From Rhabdophis nuchalis (taxonomy: Eukaryota > Chordata > Lepidosauria > Squamata > Natricidae): a stretch of DNA of 64,000 nt. The notes under the pieces were generated by a model. The model was given only the letters and a program-made list of their open reading frames with translations, did not search any database and was not told the origin of the DNA. Within the stretch, counting starts at the first letter, position 1, and each line of letters starts with the position of its first letter. Shown here piece after piece: positions 48,388 through 58,512 of this stretch. Made by a program: the position numbers and the translations under genes. The stretch is taken from NCBI GenBank assembly GCA_039707465.1, contig CM077658.1, forward strand, positions 14,762,074 through 14,826,073, in the 5' to 3' direction.

Positions 48388-50084
48388 TCCTTCTCAGCAA
48401 AAAGTTTCAAAAAGTTGAAACCAGAACTGCATTTCTGAAAATAAATCATTCTGGATTCCTATCAGAGCTGTGCAAAAAATAAATACATCTAGGTTTTCTC
48501 TTTTTCTGCCTGTTCTATGTCTCCTGTCAGTGAATGTGCATTGAGATGATTTTAAAACAAGTCAAGACAAGCAGGCTTTGAAGCTTCTAATGTGGCTTTC
48601 TGGTTGTTGTCAGCCTTCTAGGTCACCTGTGGCTGGCAGCTGTATGGGATTCCCTATTTTGTGGGCCTACGGTAGTGGCCAAACTTGTGGAAACCTTTTG
48701 GGAAAAGTGTATTTTTGAGGTTTGATGGTTAATAACACCACTTTTTTTTTTTTGGCTTTTCAAGATAATCATATTCCACTGCTGGAATGGCTTGGGAATA
48801 GGCCAGACCTTAACCCAATTGAAAATCTATGGGATCGACTAAGAAACTTGCTAGTCAGAAGTGATCTAGCAATAAAACCCAATTAATAGAAGTAATACTT
48901 CAATCTTGGTTTCACAATATAACAGCTGCAGAACTAAAAGACTTGGTTCACTCCATGGAAAGACATTGTAAGACATTCATGCTAAAGATTACCCAACTAA
49001 CTGACATCGTGATAATTTTTGGAACATCTCATTCTTTCTATGGTGATAACTTTTGTACATCTTGTTTCATTTTTCTTCTTTGTAACTGCTATTCTAATAG
49101 CAAATCCTTCATGCATATTATTCATGATTAAATTATCTTTCCATTGATATACAATTTTATGGTACTACTACTCAAAAAAAAAAGGGGGTGGTGGTACTAG
49201 CTAGGTTTAGAAAATACACTTTCCCCAAAAGGTTTCCACAATTCTGGGCACCACCAGAATGCTCCCTGGATCACATTTTCTCACTACAAACCAGCATCTC
49301 AAGACAGCATAAACACCAAAAGCAATGCTTAAAAAAAAAACCAAAATGACAACGAAATGATCTTTTTCTTCCAATATCCAGTGAACAATTTTTTTTTACT
49401 CTGCCCAGATTCTGAATCTGAATTTATGTCCTGTGCAAAAGCGCCTTGTCTTAAGTGTCTCAGCCCTTCTCACTTCTGAGTCACCGAAAAACTAATCCAT
49501 TTTACAGCTGTAGTTTATTTAATCATTTTGCTATTTTGATCTCCTCTGGCACAGGATGGCATCTGTTCCACAGTAATTGCCAGCCAGATAGCGCCTCCCA
49601 CGCATGTTGTCGAATTCCTTCTGTAAAGAGGCTCATGCAAATATTATTTTTTTTGGAAGGATAGGTGAATGCCTTGCTTCTTTTCTGGATTTTTAAGAAG
49701 TTTGCTTTTCTTTTCTTTTTTTAATTTTAAGCTTTATCTCTTTGGAGTGTGAAGCATCTCTGTAGGGTCTGCTATCTTCCATAACTTTAGTCCTGCAGCA
49801 ATATTATCTGCAGTTATCTTAACTACAGATGATAGAAAAGCCACCTGCGTCTCCTTCCTCAAGAACATAAAGCAAAGCTGCCCTTGATAGCAACAAAGTG
49901 CCTTCTCCCTGCTCTTCAATCATGATAACTTTCTACAAACCTTCCCTCCAGGTCCAGTTGGGGTCCGGCAAGTTGCAAAGATATGTTCTGGAGGCTCAGC
50001 CATCTCAACCAGCTGTTGGATCAATTCCAGTCCGATTCCCCGATTGGAACCAGTCACCAATATGCTACGAGCCAACGGAGCCAT
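43355..50084 (-). CDS. SDR gene E (C-factor/sniffer-like), complete, 255 aa
   Basis: Six minus-strand exons in transcript order: 49941-50084, 46237-46288, 45295-45482, 44904-45062, 44449-44559, 43355-43468. They splice to 255 residues and stop TGA. The start is MAPLARSILVTG, with A at -3 and G at +4. Motifs: TGSNRGIG (11-18), ATCRTPTG, LLINNAG, NMTS with catalytic Ser158, Tyr177-x3-Lys181, HPGWVKTDM, C-terminal DWEGNALPW. The exon 3 acceptor (just after 45484 on the minus strand) has a poor pyrimidine tract but keeps the family's phase and length. Intron 1 (3.6 kb) holds an L1 piece, a tandem microsatellite block and a Tc1-like element. Exon 1 was copied to 58359-58475, where it decayed. Substrate unknown. 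Confidence 0.9.
43630..44095 (-). mobile_element. L2-type LINE 3' part
   Basis: Minus-strand HRLGLLRVPSAKQC and FSVAAPALWNDLP text. The plus side starts with a TTTATGTTTATG tail. It lies in intron 5 of gene E. Confidence 0.83.
45553..45682. mobile_element. Palindromic hAT-type MITE, 130 bp
   Basis: CAGAGGTCTCCAACCTTGG and its complement at the other end, a near-perfect hairpin, and a perfect 8-bp duplication GCCTAGAG (45545-45552, 45683-45690). It is about 70 bp from exon 3 of gene E. Confidence 0.9.
45751..46100. mobile_element. TA-flanked MITE, degenerate
   Basis: Usual interior (CCTTTTTGCAACCTTCTGAC; CACTTAATAACTATC) with worn ends. Just downstream of E exon 2 within intron 2. Confidence 0.6.
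46351..46925 (-). mobile_element. L1 LINE ORF2 end, decayed
   Basis: Perfect 19-bp duplication TGGAAAACATTTGCTTCCT (46332-46350, 46926-46944). The minus strand has L1 ORF2 C-terminal text: GTFFHAWWLCPKAKKYW, AVRIALAQCWKS and AEMDQLTLELRDKE, with stops between. It is older than the 13404-14735 copy. It lies in intron 1 of gene E. Confidence 0.85.
46998..48170. repeat. Three-unit tandem block with GATA, GTAT and ACAT arrays
   Basis: Three copies of a roughly 150-bp unit (47092-47241, 47525-47680, 47955-48110; shared CCCCAATTAAGGGAG and TTTCGGCTCATC text). Each is preceded by a different tetranucleotide array: GATA (46998-47091), GTAT (47478-47520), ACAT (47880-47955). An AT-rich inverted repeat (47228-47335) and a CA run (48143-48168) are included. 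Confidence 0.8.
48262..48390. repeat. (TTTCC)n/(TTCC)n/(TTTC)n microsatellite
   Basis: Pyrimidine repeat of about 130 bp. The paralogous place in copy 2 (about 57070-57085) has almost none of it. Confidence 0.93.
48669..49258. mobile_element. Tc1-like transposon with internal deletion
   Basis: Inverted ends of about 40 bp (left around 48674-48714, right around 49209-49250; shared AAACCTTTTGGGAAAAGTGT, complement on the right). The plus strand keeps a transposase C-terminus with PDLNPIENLWDRLRN and SWFHNITAAELKDLVHSM, broken by a frameshift. The paralogous site near 57772-57776 is empty. Confidence 0.85.
49259..49940. other. Gene E intron 1, unique sequence
   Basis: No repeat recognised. It is shared with 57775-58358 through the block duplication. 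Confidence 0.5.
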
Positions 50085-50468
50085 CCTTTCTCTGAAGTCT
50101 TTACTTTTTTGTACTGCCTGGACTTTGTTCCACCGTAGTCGTTTAGTAACTATAATGTTAGGACTCAGGAAAGAGGTGTGTCTCCTGACACAATCTCTTC
50201 ATTTGCCTGGGGCTACGGCATGCAAATCTTTCCCTGGGAAGAGCAGGTCTTAAGGCATTGTCTCGGTGACAGATCCTTAGATGGGTGTTTCAAGAGCATG
50301 GCGGGGAAGAATGGCTAAGGAAAACAGGCCTTGCGTGTTTTGGGCGAACCCTTGACACTTGTCAAAGTTTGTAGGGTTGGGAAAAGCATCTCCAAGGATC
50401 AGAGGAGATGCCATGCGTCTGAACTTTCCCCCTAAGATCTAGATTCCCACCAATAAATAAGACAAATA
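50085..50468. other. Upstream flank of gene E
   Basis: Probable promoter and 5' UTR region of gene E, 1.4 kb from the F stop codon. Part (50135-50275) is also found near 59090-59170. No clear TATA box. Confidence 0.4.
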
Positions 50469-51375
50469 CCGTATTTTTCCAGACTATAAGACGCACTGGT
50501 GTTAAGACACACCAAGGTGTTGCAGGAAATCAGGAGACTCGGACAACGAGATCTAGATAAGCCTTTTATTTTTGGCCAAAGGTCCGAGCAGAAATAAGTT
50601 TTGCTAACACCCGGACAAAGACCTATAGAAAAAGCAGGTTCTTATATATCTTTCAAAGAGCAGTTTTGAACACGGAAATGCTTAACCTATTTTCTTATTG
50701 GTTACTTGAGGAAAAAGCCTTATAAGGAGATGGAGTCTTTACTTCTCCTTTTTGTCTTGGACCATACGTGTCTCTAAGTGGACTTTAGCTGAACCTTGTG
50801 GTTTTGTGGGAACTATTGAACCCTGTGGTTAGGCACTCATTTCCCTTTCTTTTGCAAGGAGCATCAGCCTATGTCACCTTTTAATATAGAAGTAAAAGGG
50901 ACCCTAAGAGGCTGCCTAGCCTGACCCAGTAGGTTTCACGCTTAATGTTCAAATCTCACTTTGTGTCCTGCCTTAAAGGAGCACTCTGCAGGCTTCAGCA
51001 GGGCTAGGGGAAGGCAAAAATGCACCTGTTTTTGTGAAAAATGGCCAGTTTTCCACCCATTTTTGCCTTCCCCCAGCCCTGCTGAAGCCTGCAGAGTGCT
51101 CCTGAGGCCTGGGAGGAGGCAAAAATGCCCCCGTTTTCGGAAAAATGGGCTGGGTTTTTTGCCAAAAAAAGGTGCATGTTTGCCTTCCCCCAACCCTGTT
51201 AAAGTCTGCAAGGTGCTTCTGGAGGCTGGGAGAAGGCAAAAACGGTACTTTTTTTTTTTGCAAAAGTGGGATGTGGGGGTGGGGTTTCAGAAGGCCAAAA
51301 ATGGCTGTATTTGGTATATAAGAGGCACCCACATTTCCACACTCTTTTGGTGCATCTTATACTCCAAAAATGTGG
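50469..51375. mobile_element. TA-flanked MITE (CCGTATTTTTC ends) with an insert
   Basis: Same family as 27780-28302, with TA on both sides. About 440 bp of foreign sequence (about 50515-50960) starts TGTTGCAGGAAATC and interrupts it. This insert is absent from the sister copy and I could not classify it. Confidence 0.72.
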
Positions 51376-51465
51376 TAAATAGCAACCACTCCATTGGAGA
51401 GCCCTTTTCCATTCGTGGCACGTGGGATGAAAGGCGATGGCAATATTTTCCATTACCAGGGTGCG

Positions 51466-51471
51466 TTTATT
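51466..51471 (-). promoter_or_regulatory. poly(A) signal of gene F
   Basis: AATAAA on the minus strand about 110 nt after the F stop codon. The duplicated gene G has the same hexamer in the same setting (59411-59416). Confidence 0.6.
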
Positions 51472-51582
51472 GATAATAAACAACAGGGAGAGCGTCATTC
51501 TGTGTTTAGACAAGGTTCTCCTTTCAGTCCACAAGGGTTTGGTGCTTTTCCCAAGCGAGAAGCTCAAGGATGTTGATTCTGT

Positions 51583-54500
51583 TCACCAGACTATTTTCTT
51601 CCCCTCCCAATCCAGAAACGTGCTAGATGATGATGAATCTAAGCCAGCAATGACCTTCACCAAGCCCTTGCTACTGGTCTCCACTGTCACGGGGGCCTGC
51701 AGAAGAAGGAGAAGCTGGATTAAGGTTCTGAGAATTGTTTTACATTCTTATTCTTATTCTTCTTTTTTTTTAAATAATTTTTTACATTTAATTTTTATAT
51801 AGACAATCCATTTTCCATTGACCAGTGGGTCGCCTGGGTACAAATATTTTGTACCGACATTAAAATATACAATCTTATTTATTATTTAATCTCATTTTGG
51901 CTTAATTTCCAATATCTTAAGTACCTAATATTATAACAATCCCATTGTAATTTATTTAACTCTATTAATTATCTCAGGGGTTGCCACAAAGAAGAGGGAG
52001 TCAAACTATGAGAGCTTAGAACTAAGGAGAAATTTCCTGACAGTTAGAACAATTAACCTCTGGAACAGCTTGCCTCCAGAAGTTGTGAATGCCCCAACCC
52101 TGGAAGTCTTTAAGAAGATGTTGGATAGTCATTTGTCTGAAATGGCATAGGGCTCCTGCCTAGGCAGGGGGTTGGACTAGAAGACCTCCAAGGTCCCTTC
52201 CAACTCTAAAATGAATGAATGAATTATATCGATACATTTTCTATACTTTAGATAACTTGTTTTCTATACTTTAGATAACTTGTTTACTATTAATTCTTAT
52301 ATCTGTTTTCCACCCACCAGTAAAATGATTCCCAAATTGTATAATAATCAGTTTGTTCTTTTTCTTTAATTGCTAGTGTTAGTCTATTCATTTAATTTTC
52401 AACTCAATTCACACCCTGGAACTAGAAACTTGGTTGGATGACTTTGGGCCAATCATCAGGAGATGGTAAGTTCTAGTCCCACCTTAGGCACAAACGACAG
52501 AGGTGGGCATGAAAGCCGGCTGGGTGACTGCAACAGACTGGCTCTCAATTATTACATTTCCAAATGTTTGAGAATATTTATAACAAACCACACCACCACC
52601 ACCCCGCCAGTTCTGTACCAGTTCTGTTCCCATGTCAGTCTTCACCCATCCAGGATGGAGCAGAACACATACAATTCCATCTTTCTTCAGTTCCTCTGCA
52701 AGGCAGGCATTGACCATGTTCAATGCTGTCTACAAAACAAAGCGTGAGAGAATGAATGGAAGAATCTGGTGGGTGGGATGAAAAGAGGGATCAGCCTAGA
52801 ATCCCTACATACCCACAAGCGAACTAAGTGGGTGGGTATGTTTGGGGTGCATCCAGTGAGGGTCTTGTCTTCTGATAAGTCTTGTGATGGCTCAGGTGTG
52901 GGTCAACTTGGGTTGCCAGATCCATCACAACACCCATCAGAAGACCAGACCCTCAGGTGATGTGACCCATACCTTCCCATCACAAATCCCATTACAAGAC
53001 CCTCGTCTGACATGACTCTCACCTGATGTGATCTCCCAACCACAAGATCTACTGATCACACAAAGCCCTTATAAGCAGAAGAACACCAACAGTGACATCC
53101 CCTAAACTCTGCTGAAGATGTTATCTAGGCTGTTAGCAAAATGTTCAGAAACCTTCCACCCTCAATACATCAGTATAACCGAACCTTCATGCGTGGACCT
53201 GAGTTTTCATCATCATTTTCATCATTATTTTAACTAGTCTTTCCCTGGTGGCCACACACCTTCTGAACTTTGGTCCCAGGTCAGGTTTCACTTCACAATG
53301 TCTTCACATTGCTCAGAGGCTACTAGAGCCAGAGATTGACTCAAGAGTGGCTAGAGATGCCTTGGTCTATCTCGTCGGTTATATTCAAAATAACAAGATT
53401 TCTGAATTACCTTGCTGACACGATATTGGTACATTGGAGGAACTGGTACTGTTACGGCTGTAAAGCCCTGCCCAAGGGAGCTAATAAGAGTAGATATGTT
53501 GACGACAACTGCCCGGTTTCCTCCCACGTTCCCTTTTGTGGTCTCCTTGGCAGCCTTCTTCAGGAGAGGCAGGAATTCCTAAAATACACACAAAACACTA
53601 GGCTGAGATGTTACATTTCTCTTCTTCGTGAATCTCCTTCAGATCCCGAGTTGTATTCTCACTGGCATTTTTTATTTCCCAAGCCATGGCTTTTTTCTTG
53701 GTGCCACCTCTGATTCCATGGACCTTCTTGGACTACCTATACAGCACCCGGGTCCCTAAATACCAGGCTTACCTTGACAACAAGGAGGGGCCCCACTACA
53801 TTGGTATTGTATGACATTAGCATGTCTTCCTGATCGACGTGTTCCAGGAAAAGAGCCTGGGAATTTCTGCCAGCGTTGTTGATTAGCAGATTGAGCCCTT
53901 GTCCTTTCAGATGGGATTCCACTTCTGACGCGGCACACTTTATACTGGAAAGGTCTGTCGTATCTACCACACACAGAAGAAAGCTAATAGGACAGGTGTC
54001 AATAAAAACCACTTGGTTCCTAATTTGATGCCTACAGATAAAGTGTAAATGGAAAAGAAAAGACCTTTGGAGACAGGAAGGAAAGCTGCAGCCGAGATAA
54101 CCGTCTGATAAATGAATTCTGCCCACCCAGCAGTTCGAAAGCATGCAAATGCAAGTAGGTACATAGGTACCACTTTGGTGGGAACGTAACAGCATTTTCT
54201 GCACCCTTGGCATGTAGAACAATTTTTTTTATATACTCATGCAATTTATGATGATAAATAGGATCATATTTTCTGGCTTTCATTACAATTGCCCAGAGAG
54301 TAAAAATCCTGTACCTAATTGAACCACATGAGTATTGTCATGCTGATGAGCAAAATTCTGCAAAGCCTGCAATTGAGAAAGAAAAAGTAAACAAAAACCA
54401 AAAAACAGGTTGAATGGATAAAATATATATTAAAAAAGTATCATCAGCAATCTCAGTTCCAATATAGCAGATTTTCTTTCCTCCTTTTTGTAACACTTTA

Positions 54501-55741
54501 ATCTTTTTTATTCAGGGTGGACTTGGTGCGATTGAATGGAGCTGAGCATCTACCCTTCTTGATATCTACACGGAGTTTCTATCAGATACTTTCTCTGTAT
54601 GGCCTGATAGCAAAATATCTGTTGTTGCCCGGGATTGAACTCTCAACTGTCCAAGTAGGAGGCAAGCATCCTCACCTCTAACCCACCACATCCCTCTTCA
54701 GTTCCTTTATAGCAGGATTCCCCCAATGGATTGTTTTTATCAGCAGCTATTATAATTTCCAGAGGGATGCTGTCGATTAGAAAGGTCGACAGTTCGGCAG
54801 TTCGAATCCCTAGTGCCACGTAACAGAGTGAGCTCTCGATACTTGTCTCAGCTTCTGCCAACTTAGCCATTCGAAAGCACGTAAAAATGCAAGTAGAAAA
54901 ATAGGGACCACTTTGGTGGGAAGGTAGTAGCACTCTGTGCGCTTCGGCATTTAGTCATGCTGGCCACGTGACCACAGAGACGTCTTCGGACAGCGCTGGC
55001 TCTTCGGCTTTGAAACGAAGATCAGCACCGCCCCCTAGAGTCAAGAACGAGTAGCACGTATGTGCAAGGGGAACCTTTACCTTTATTATAATTTCCAGAG
55101 AGTCTTTTTTTAACTAGAATTACCTGTTTATACATCTCTTTTTGTTTATATTATCATGGTTGTATTGTTGCTCTTTGTGTTAAATTCATTTAAAACAATC
55201 CAGAAGGTACATAAACTAGGTGAGTTTTCTGGTTCAGTATATCTTTGCACAAGATCGGAATCAGAGGTGGTAATTCAGCCAATTCTGACAGGTTCTGGAG
55301 AACCAGTAGCAAAAATTTTGACAGTGGGGAGGGAATGGGGATTTTGCAGTATCCTTCCCCTGCCATGCCCACAAAGCCATGCCCACAGAACCGGCAGTAA
55401 AAAAAAATTGAATCCCACCAGTGGTCTGAATCTCAAGCCACGTTGCATAATTCAATGGCCTGTGATTAAAAATATCCTGGCTTAATCTTTGATCTCAAAA
55501 GCCTCAATTCATTGATGCCTGCAATGGAAGCCCACATCCACACATTAGCTCCGCTCGTATCTTGGAGATGCTGAATTACGGTTGGTCTTCTACGTACCTT
55601 TGCTTCAGGTCCACTAGGGTTCTTACAAGTTGCAAAAAGATGGCTTGGAGAAGGGTTCAATTTGACCAGCTCTTTCACCAGTCCAAGTCCAATTCCACGG
55701 CTGGTACCGGTCACCATGATGTTCCGAGCTACTTGAAACAT
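51583..55741 (-). CDS. SDR gene F (C-factor/sniffer-like), complete, 259 aa, Thr at catalytic Ser
   Basis: Six minus-strand exons in transcript order: 55598-55741, 54315-54366, 53773-53963, 53411-53578, 52619-52729, 51583-51696. They give 259 residues. An upstream in-frame GTG exists but ATG at 55741 matches the family length. Motifs: TGTSRGIG (11-18), FATCKNP (Lys replaces the usual Arg), LLINNAG, Tyr181-x3-Lys185, HPGWVKTDM, C-terminal DWEGKKIVW. The Ser that precedes the xxG turn in other copies is Thr159 here (NIST). Exon 4 is 9 nt longer than in B, lengthening the segment before the catalytic Tyr, and exon 3 is one codon longer. There is no stop or frameshift, so it looks expressed or recently so. 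It is nearly twin to G. Activity with Thr is uncertain. Confidence 0.9.
51970..52215 (+). mobile_element. CR1 LINE 3' end
   Basis: GAAATTTCCTGACAGTTAGA and GGTTGGACTAGAAGACCTCC markers, with a short GAAT tail. It lies in intron 5 of gene F. Confidence 0.85.
52820..53200. repeat. Fold-back family, single arm
   Basis: Matches the right arm of 61745-62570 (CCCTTATAAGCAGAAGA; GAAGATGTTATCTAGGC). It lies in intron 4 of gene F. Confidence 0.65.
54120..54212 (+). mobile_element. SINE family 1 fragment
   Basis: Middle part of the SINE (AGCAGTTCGAAAGCATGC; GGTACCACTTTGGTGGGAA). The paralogous place in copy 2 (about 63470) departs from F exactly here. Confidence 0.65.
54770..55090 (+). mobile_element. 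SINE family 1, nearly full length
   Basis: B-box-like CAGTTCGAATCCC, full body and a CCTTTACCTTTA tail. It lies in intron 1 of gene F. Confidence 0.82.
55262..55423. mobile_element. hAT-type MITE (second family), inverted copy
   Basis: Starts CAGAGGTGGTAATTC and ends AATCCCACCAGTG, i.e. 19656-19932 reversed and shorter. Flanks ATCGGAAT and GTCTGAAT agree at 6 of 8. Confidence 0.7.
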
Positions 55742-55864
55742 CCTGAATCTTTGACGCTCTTCAATACTGTTCACCTTTGGGCAGCTGGTGGCTTCTGCAT
55801 CTCCAAATAAGGAGAGGTTACTACTATTAGGCTACCATGAAGTGGATTCTCTTAAACATAACAA

Positions 55865-56250
55865 CAGGTAATACTCAACTTAGAACTGGAACTGGAACCA
55901 TTGCTTAACAAGGCGGTTGTTAAAAAGAGTCGTGCCTGGTTTTATGATCTTTTGAGCCATGGTTGTTAAGCGAATCACATGGACATTAACTGGCTTCCTC
56001 CATTGAATTTGCCTGACAGAAGCAGGTGGGCGAAGTCTCAAATGTTGATCAGGTGACCCTGGGTGATTGCAACCATCGCCAATATATATTTATTTGATTT
56101 ATATCCCGCCCTTCTCCAAAAGGACCCAGGGCGGCCAATGCCTGCCAGTTCAAAAGCCCAAATTTTGATCATGTGATCATGATGTGACGGTCATTAAGAA
56201 TGAGGACCAGTTTCCTGTGACAGAAACCATTAAGGAGCGAGGCCCATGGT
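55865..56250. mobile_element. TA-flanked MITE, degenerate, with an L2 tail scrap
   Basis: CAGGTAATACTCAACTTAG start and CATGTGATCATG interior. A GGACCCAGGGCGGC L2-tail scrap lies at 56095-56135. Confidence 0.55.
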
Positions 56251-57000
56251 GACTGTACACTGTATATTTTATTTGTTGGGTATGGCTATGTAACCATCTC
56301 TGCTACCGGTCTGTATGGCTATATAATCACTCTCTGCTACCCTTTTCACAGTATTAAACATAATTTTAACACATACGTTGTGTATCTATACTAGAAGATC
56401 TCCAACATCCTTTCCAGTTCTATTCTGAATTAATTGTATACATATATTTCTATCATTTCTCATGGCTTAGGCTACGTAGTAAAAGCAGATTAGAAAGTTC
56501 CTGCAGAGTCACAAACTTTTAAGATTGGCTTTGCTATTCCTTATCTAATCAGACTTATCTTCCAGGTAACTTACCTGAAGCCAATGGAAGACTCCCAAAG
56601 AGGCTGTCCTGGATCATTTAGATGGGGAAGAGACTGACTTTTCTTCGTTTCAATCTATGACTGATCTACACTCCCCAAAGCAGTTTTAGCCGTATTGTTT
56701 AACACTTTCCACCACCTCCTCCTTTCTCTAGCACCATCTCTGTGTTTCTATTCTCCACTTTATCTAAAATTATGCCTTTCATACCCAAAATTATTTCAGC
56801 AGCTGTAAGGACAGAGATATAATTTCATCACTGACTGCGTGACTATTATGACATCATTTCTCTATTCCTATGCTTATGATTGAGTGCAGTGTCCTTCCGT
56901 TGACTTTATGAGGTGTTAATATTGCTAGTTACTCCATTGATGTTATTGTCATATGCTAAATAGATAAACATTGACTTTACTATATAACCACAACAACTTT
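56251..57000. other. Intergenic, nothing recognised
   Basis: Upstream of gene F, before the second duplication block begins. No exon or named repeat. Confidence 0.35.
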
Positions 57001-57299
57001 ACTATATAATAACAAAGTTTGCCAGAATCTACCCTTTCTAGTTATCAAATCCATAAACCACCATTTATTTCCCTTTGTTCAGCCAAAAGTTTCAAAAAGT
57101 TGAAACCAGGACTGTATTTCTGAAAATAATTCATTCCGGATTACTACTAGAGTTGTGCAAAAATATATATATATCTAGGTTTTCTCTTCTTCTGCCTGTT
57201 CTGTGTCTCGTGTCAGTGAATGTACATTGAGGTGATTTTAAAACAAGTCAAGACAAGCAGGCTTTGAAGAGTGGGAAAGCTTCTAATTTTTTTTAAAAT

Positions 57300-57695
57300 T
57301 AAATTTATACCCCGCCCTTCTCCAAAAGGACCCAGGGCGGCGCACAGGAATTTAAAAATACATACAAAATCAAGTAAAAATTTAAAAAAAAACTTATTTA
57401 ATAACCATCCTGCGCTAAAACCAAATTAAAATCCGCAAAATTTAAAACTGTCTAAAATAGTCATTATGGAGGTTACGCTAGGCCGGCTAGATGAAACAAA
57501 TGTGTCTTTAGACACTGGCGGAAGAGGCGGAGGTCGGTGATGGTCCGGAGTTCAGGGTGTAGGTCGTTCCAAAGGGCAGGGCCCGCCACAGAGAAGGCTC
57601 TTCCCCTGGGTGTCGCCAGTCGGCATTGTCCGGCCGACGGCACCCTGAGAAGGCCCTCTCTGTGGGAGCGTATCGGTCTAATTTTGCTTTTTGGG
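57300..57695 (-). mobile_element. L2-type LINE 3' part
   Basis: Minus-strand FSVAGPALWNDLHPELRT and RLFRQCLKTHLFHLAGLA text, with GACCCAGGGCGGCGCAC on the tail side. It interrupts the copy 2 block. Confidence 0.83.
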
Positions 57696-58358
57696 GTCAT
57701 GTCGCCCTTCTAGTTAGCCTGTGACTGGCAGCTGTGTGGGATGCCCTGTTTTTGTGGGCTTAAAGTACCCAGGATCACATTTTCTCACTGCGACCCATCA
57801 TGTCAAGTCGGCAAAGGCACCAAAACCCTTGATTCAACATCCATTGAACATTTTTTTTTACTTTGCCCAAGTTCTGGATCTGATCTCGCTTTCTAGGCAT
57901 CGTAGTCTTGACCTATGTGACTCTTAACACTTCAAACCATCCCAATTCAGAGTCACCATAATTTGGTTCATTGTTTTGCTATTTTAATCTCCTCTGACAG
58001 CATCTATTCCGCAGTAATTGCCAACAAGATAGCGCTTCCCACCGATGCTGTAGAATTCCCTCTGTAAGGAGGTTTGTGCAAATATTATTGTTTTAGAGAC
58101 TAGGTGAATGCCTTGTTTCTTTTCTGGATTTCTAAGAAGTTTGCTTATTTTTATTTTAAGCTTTATCACTTACTTCTTTGGAGTGTGAAGTACAGTACCT
58201 CTATAGGGTCTGCTATCTTCCGTAGCTTTAGTCCTGCAACAATATTAAGGTAACTACAGCCACCTGTCTCTCCTTCCTTGAAAACGTAAAGCAAAGCTGC
58301 TTGGATAGCAACAAGGCGCCTTCTCCCTGCTCTTCAATCGTGATAACTTTCTACAAAC

Positions 58359-58475
58359 CTTCCCTCCAAGTCCGGTTAATTGCAAAGATATGTTCTGGAG
58401 GCTCAGCCATCCCCACCAGCTGTTGGATCAGTTCCAATTCCCCGATTGGAACCGGCTACGAGTTAACGGAGCCAT
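58359..58475 (-). pseudogene. Orphan degenerate copy of gene E exon 1
   Basis: Clear copy of gene E exon 1 (49941-50084) shortened from 144 to 117 nt by three deletions of about 11, 5 and 11 nt. The first removes the start of the glycine-rich cofactor loop and shifts the frame to an early TGA. The ATG and the donor side (GTTTGT) survive. Flanks match the flanks of E exon 1, so it came with the F/G block duplication. No exons 2-6 follow on its 3' side, because the duplication break lies inside E intron 1. Confidence 0.88.
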
Positions 58476-58512
58476 GCTTTCACTGGACTCTTGTTTGTAC
58501 TGCATGGAAAGT

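Larger units (their letters stand above)
48180..55800. repeat. Segmental duplication, copy 1 (E exon 1 plus gene F)
   Basis: This block is repeated in the same orientation at about 57000-64000. Shared landmarks in order: the AAAGTTTCAAAAAGTTGAAA stretch (48402 and 57086), the GCAGCTGT...GTGGG stretch (48638 and 57730), E exon 1 and its relic, the exon 6, 5, 4, 3 and 2 sequences of F and G, and the flanks of those exons. Copy 1 alone has a Tc1-like element at 48669-49258. Confidence 0.85.

Noticed and set aside
54785..54815. tRNA-like B box
   Set aside because: Part of a SINE; no cloverleaf of a functional tRNA can be drawn. The same holds for the other SINE heads.
55742..55774. Upstream extension of gene F exon 1
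   Set aside because: The extended frame begins with GTG; ATG at 55741 matches the length of paralogs.
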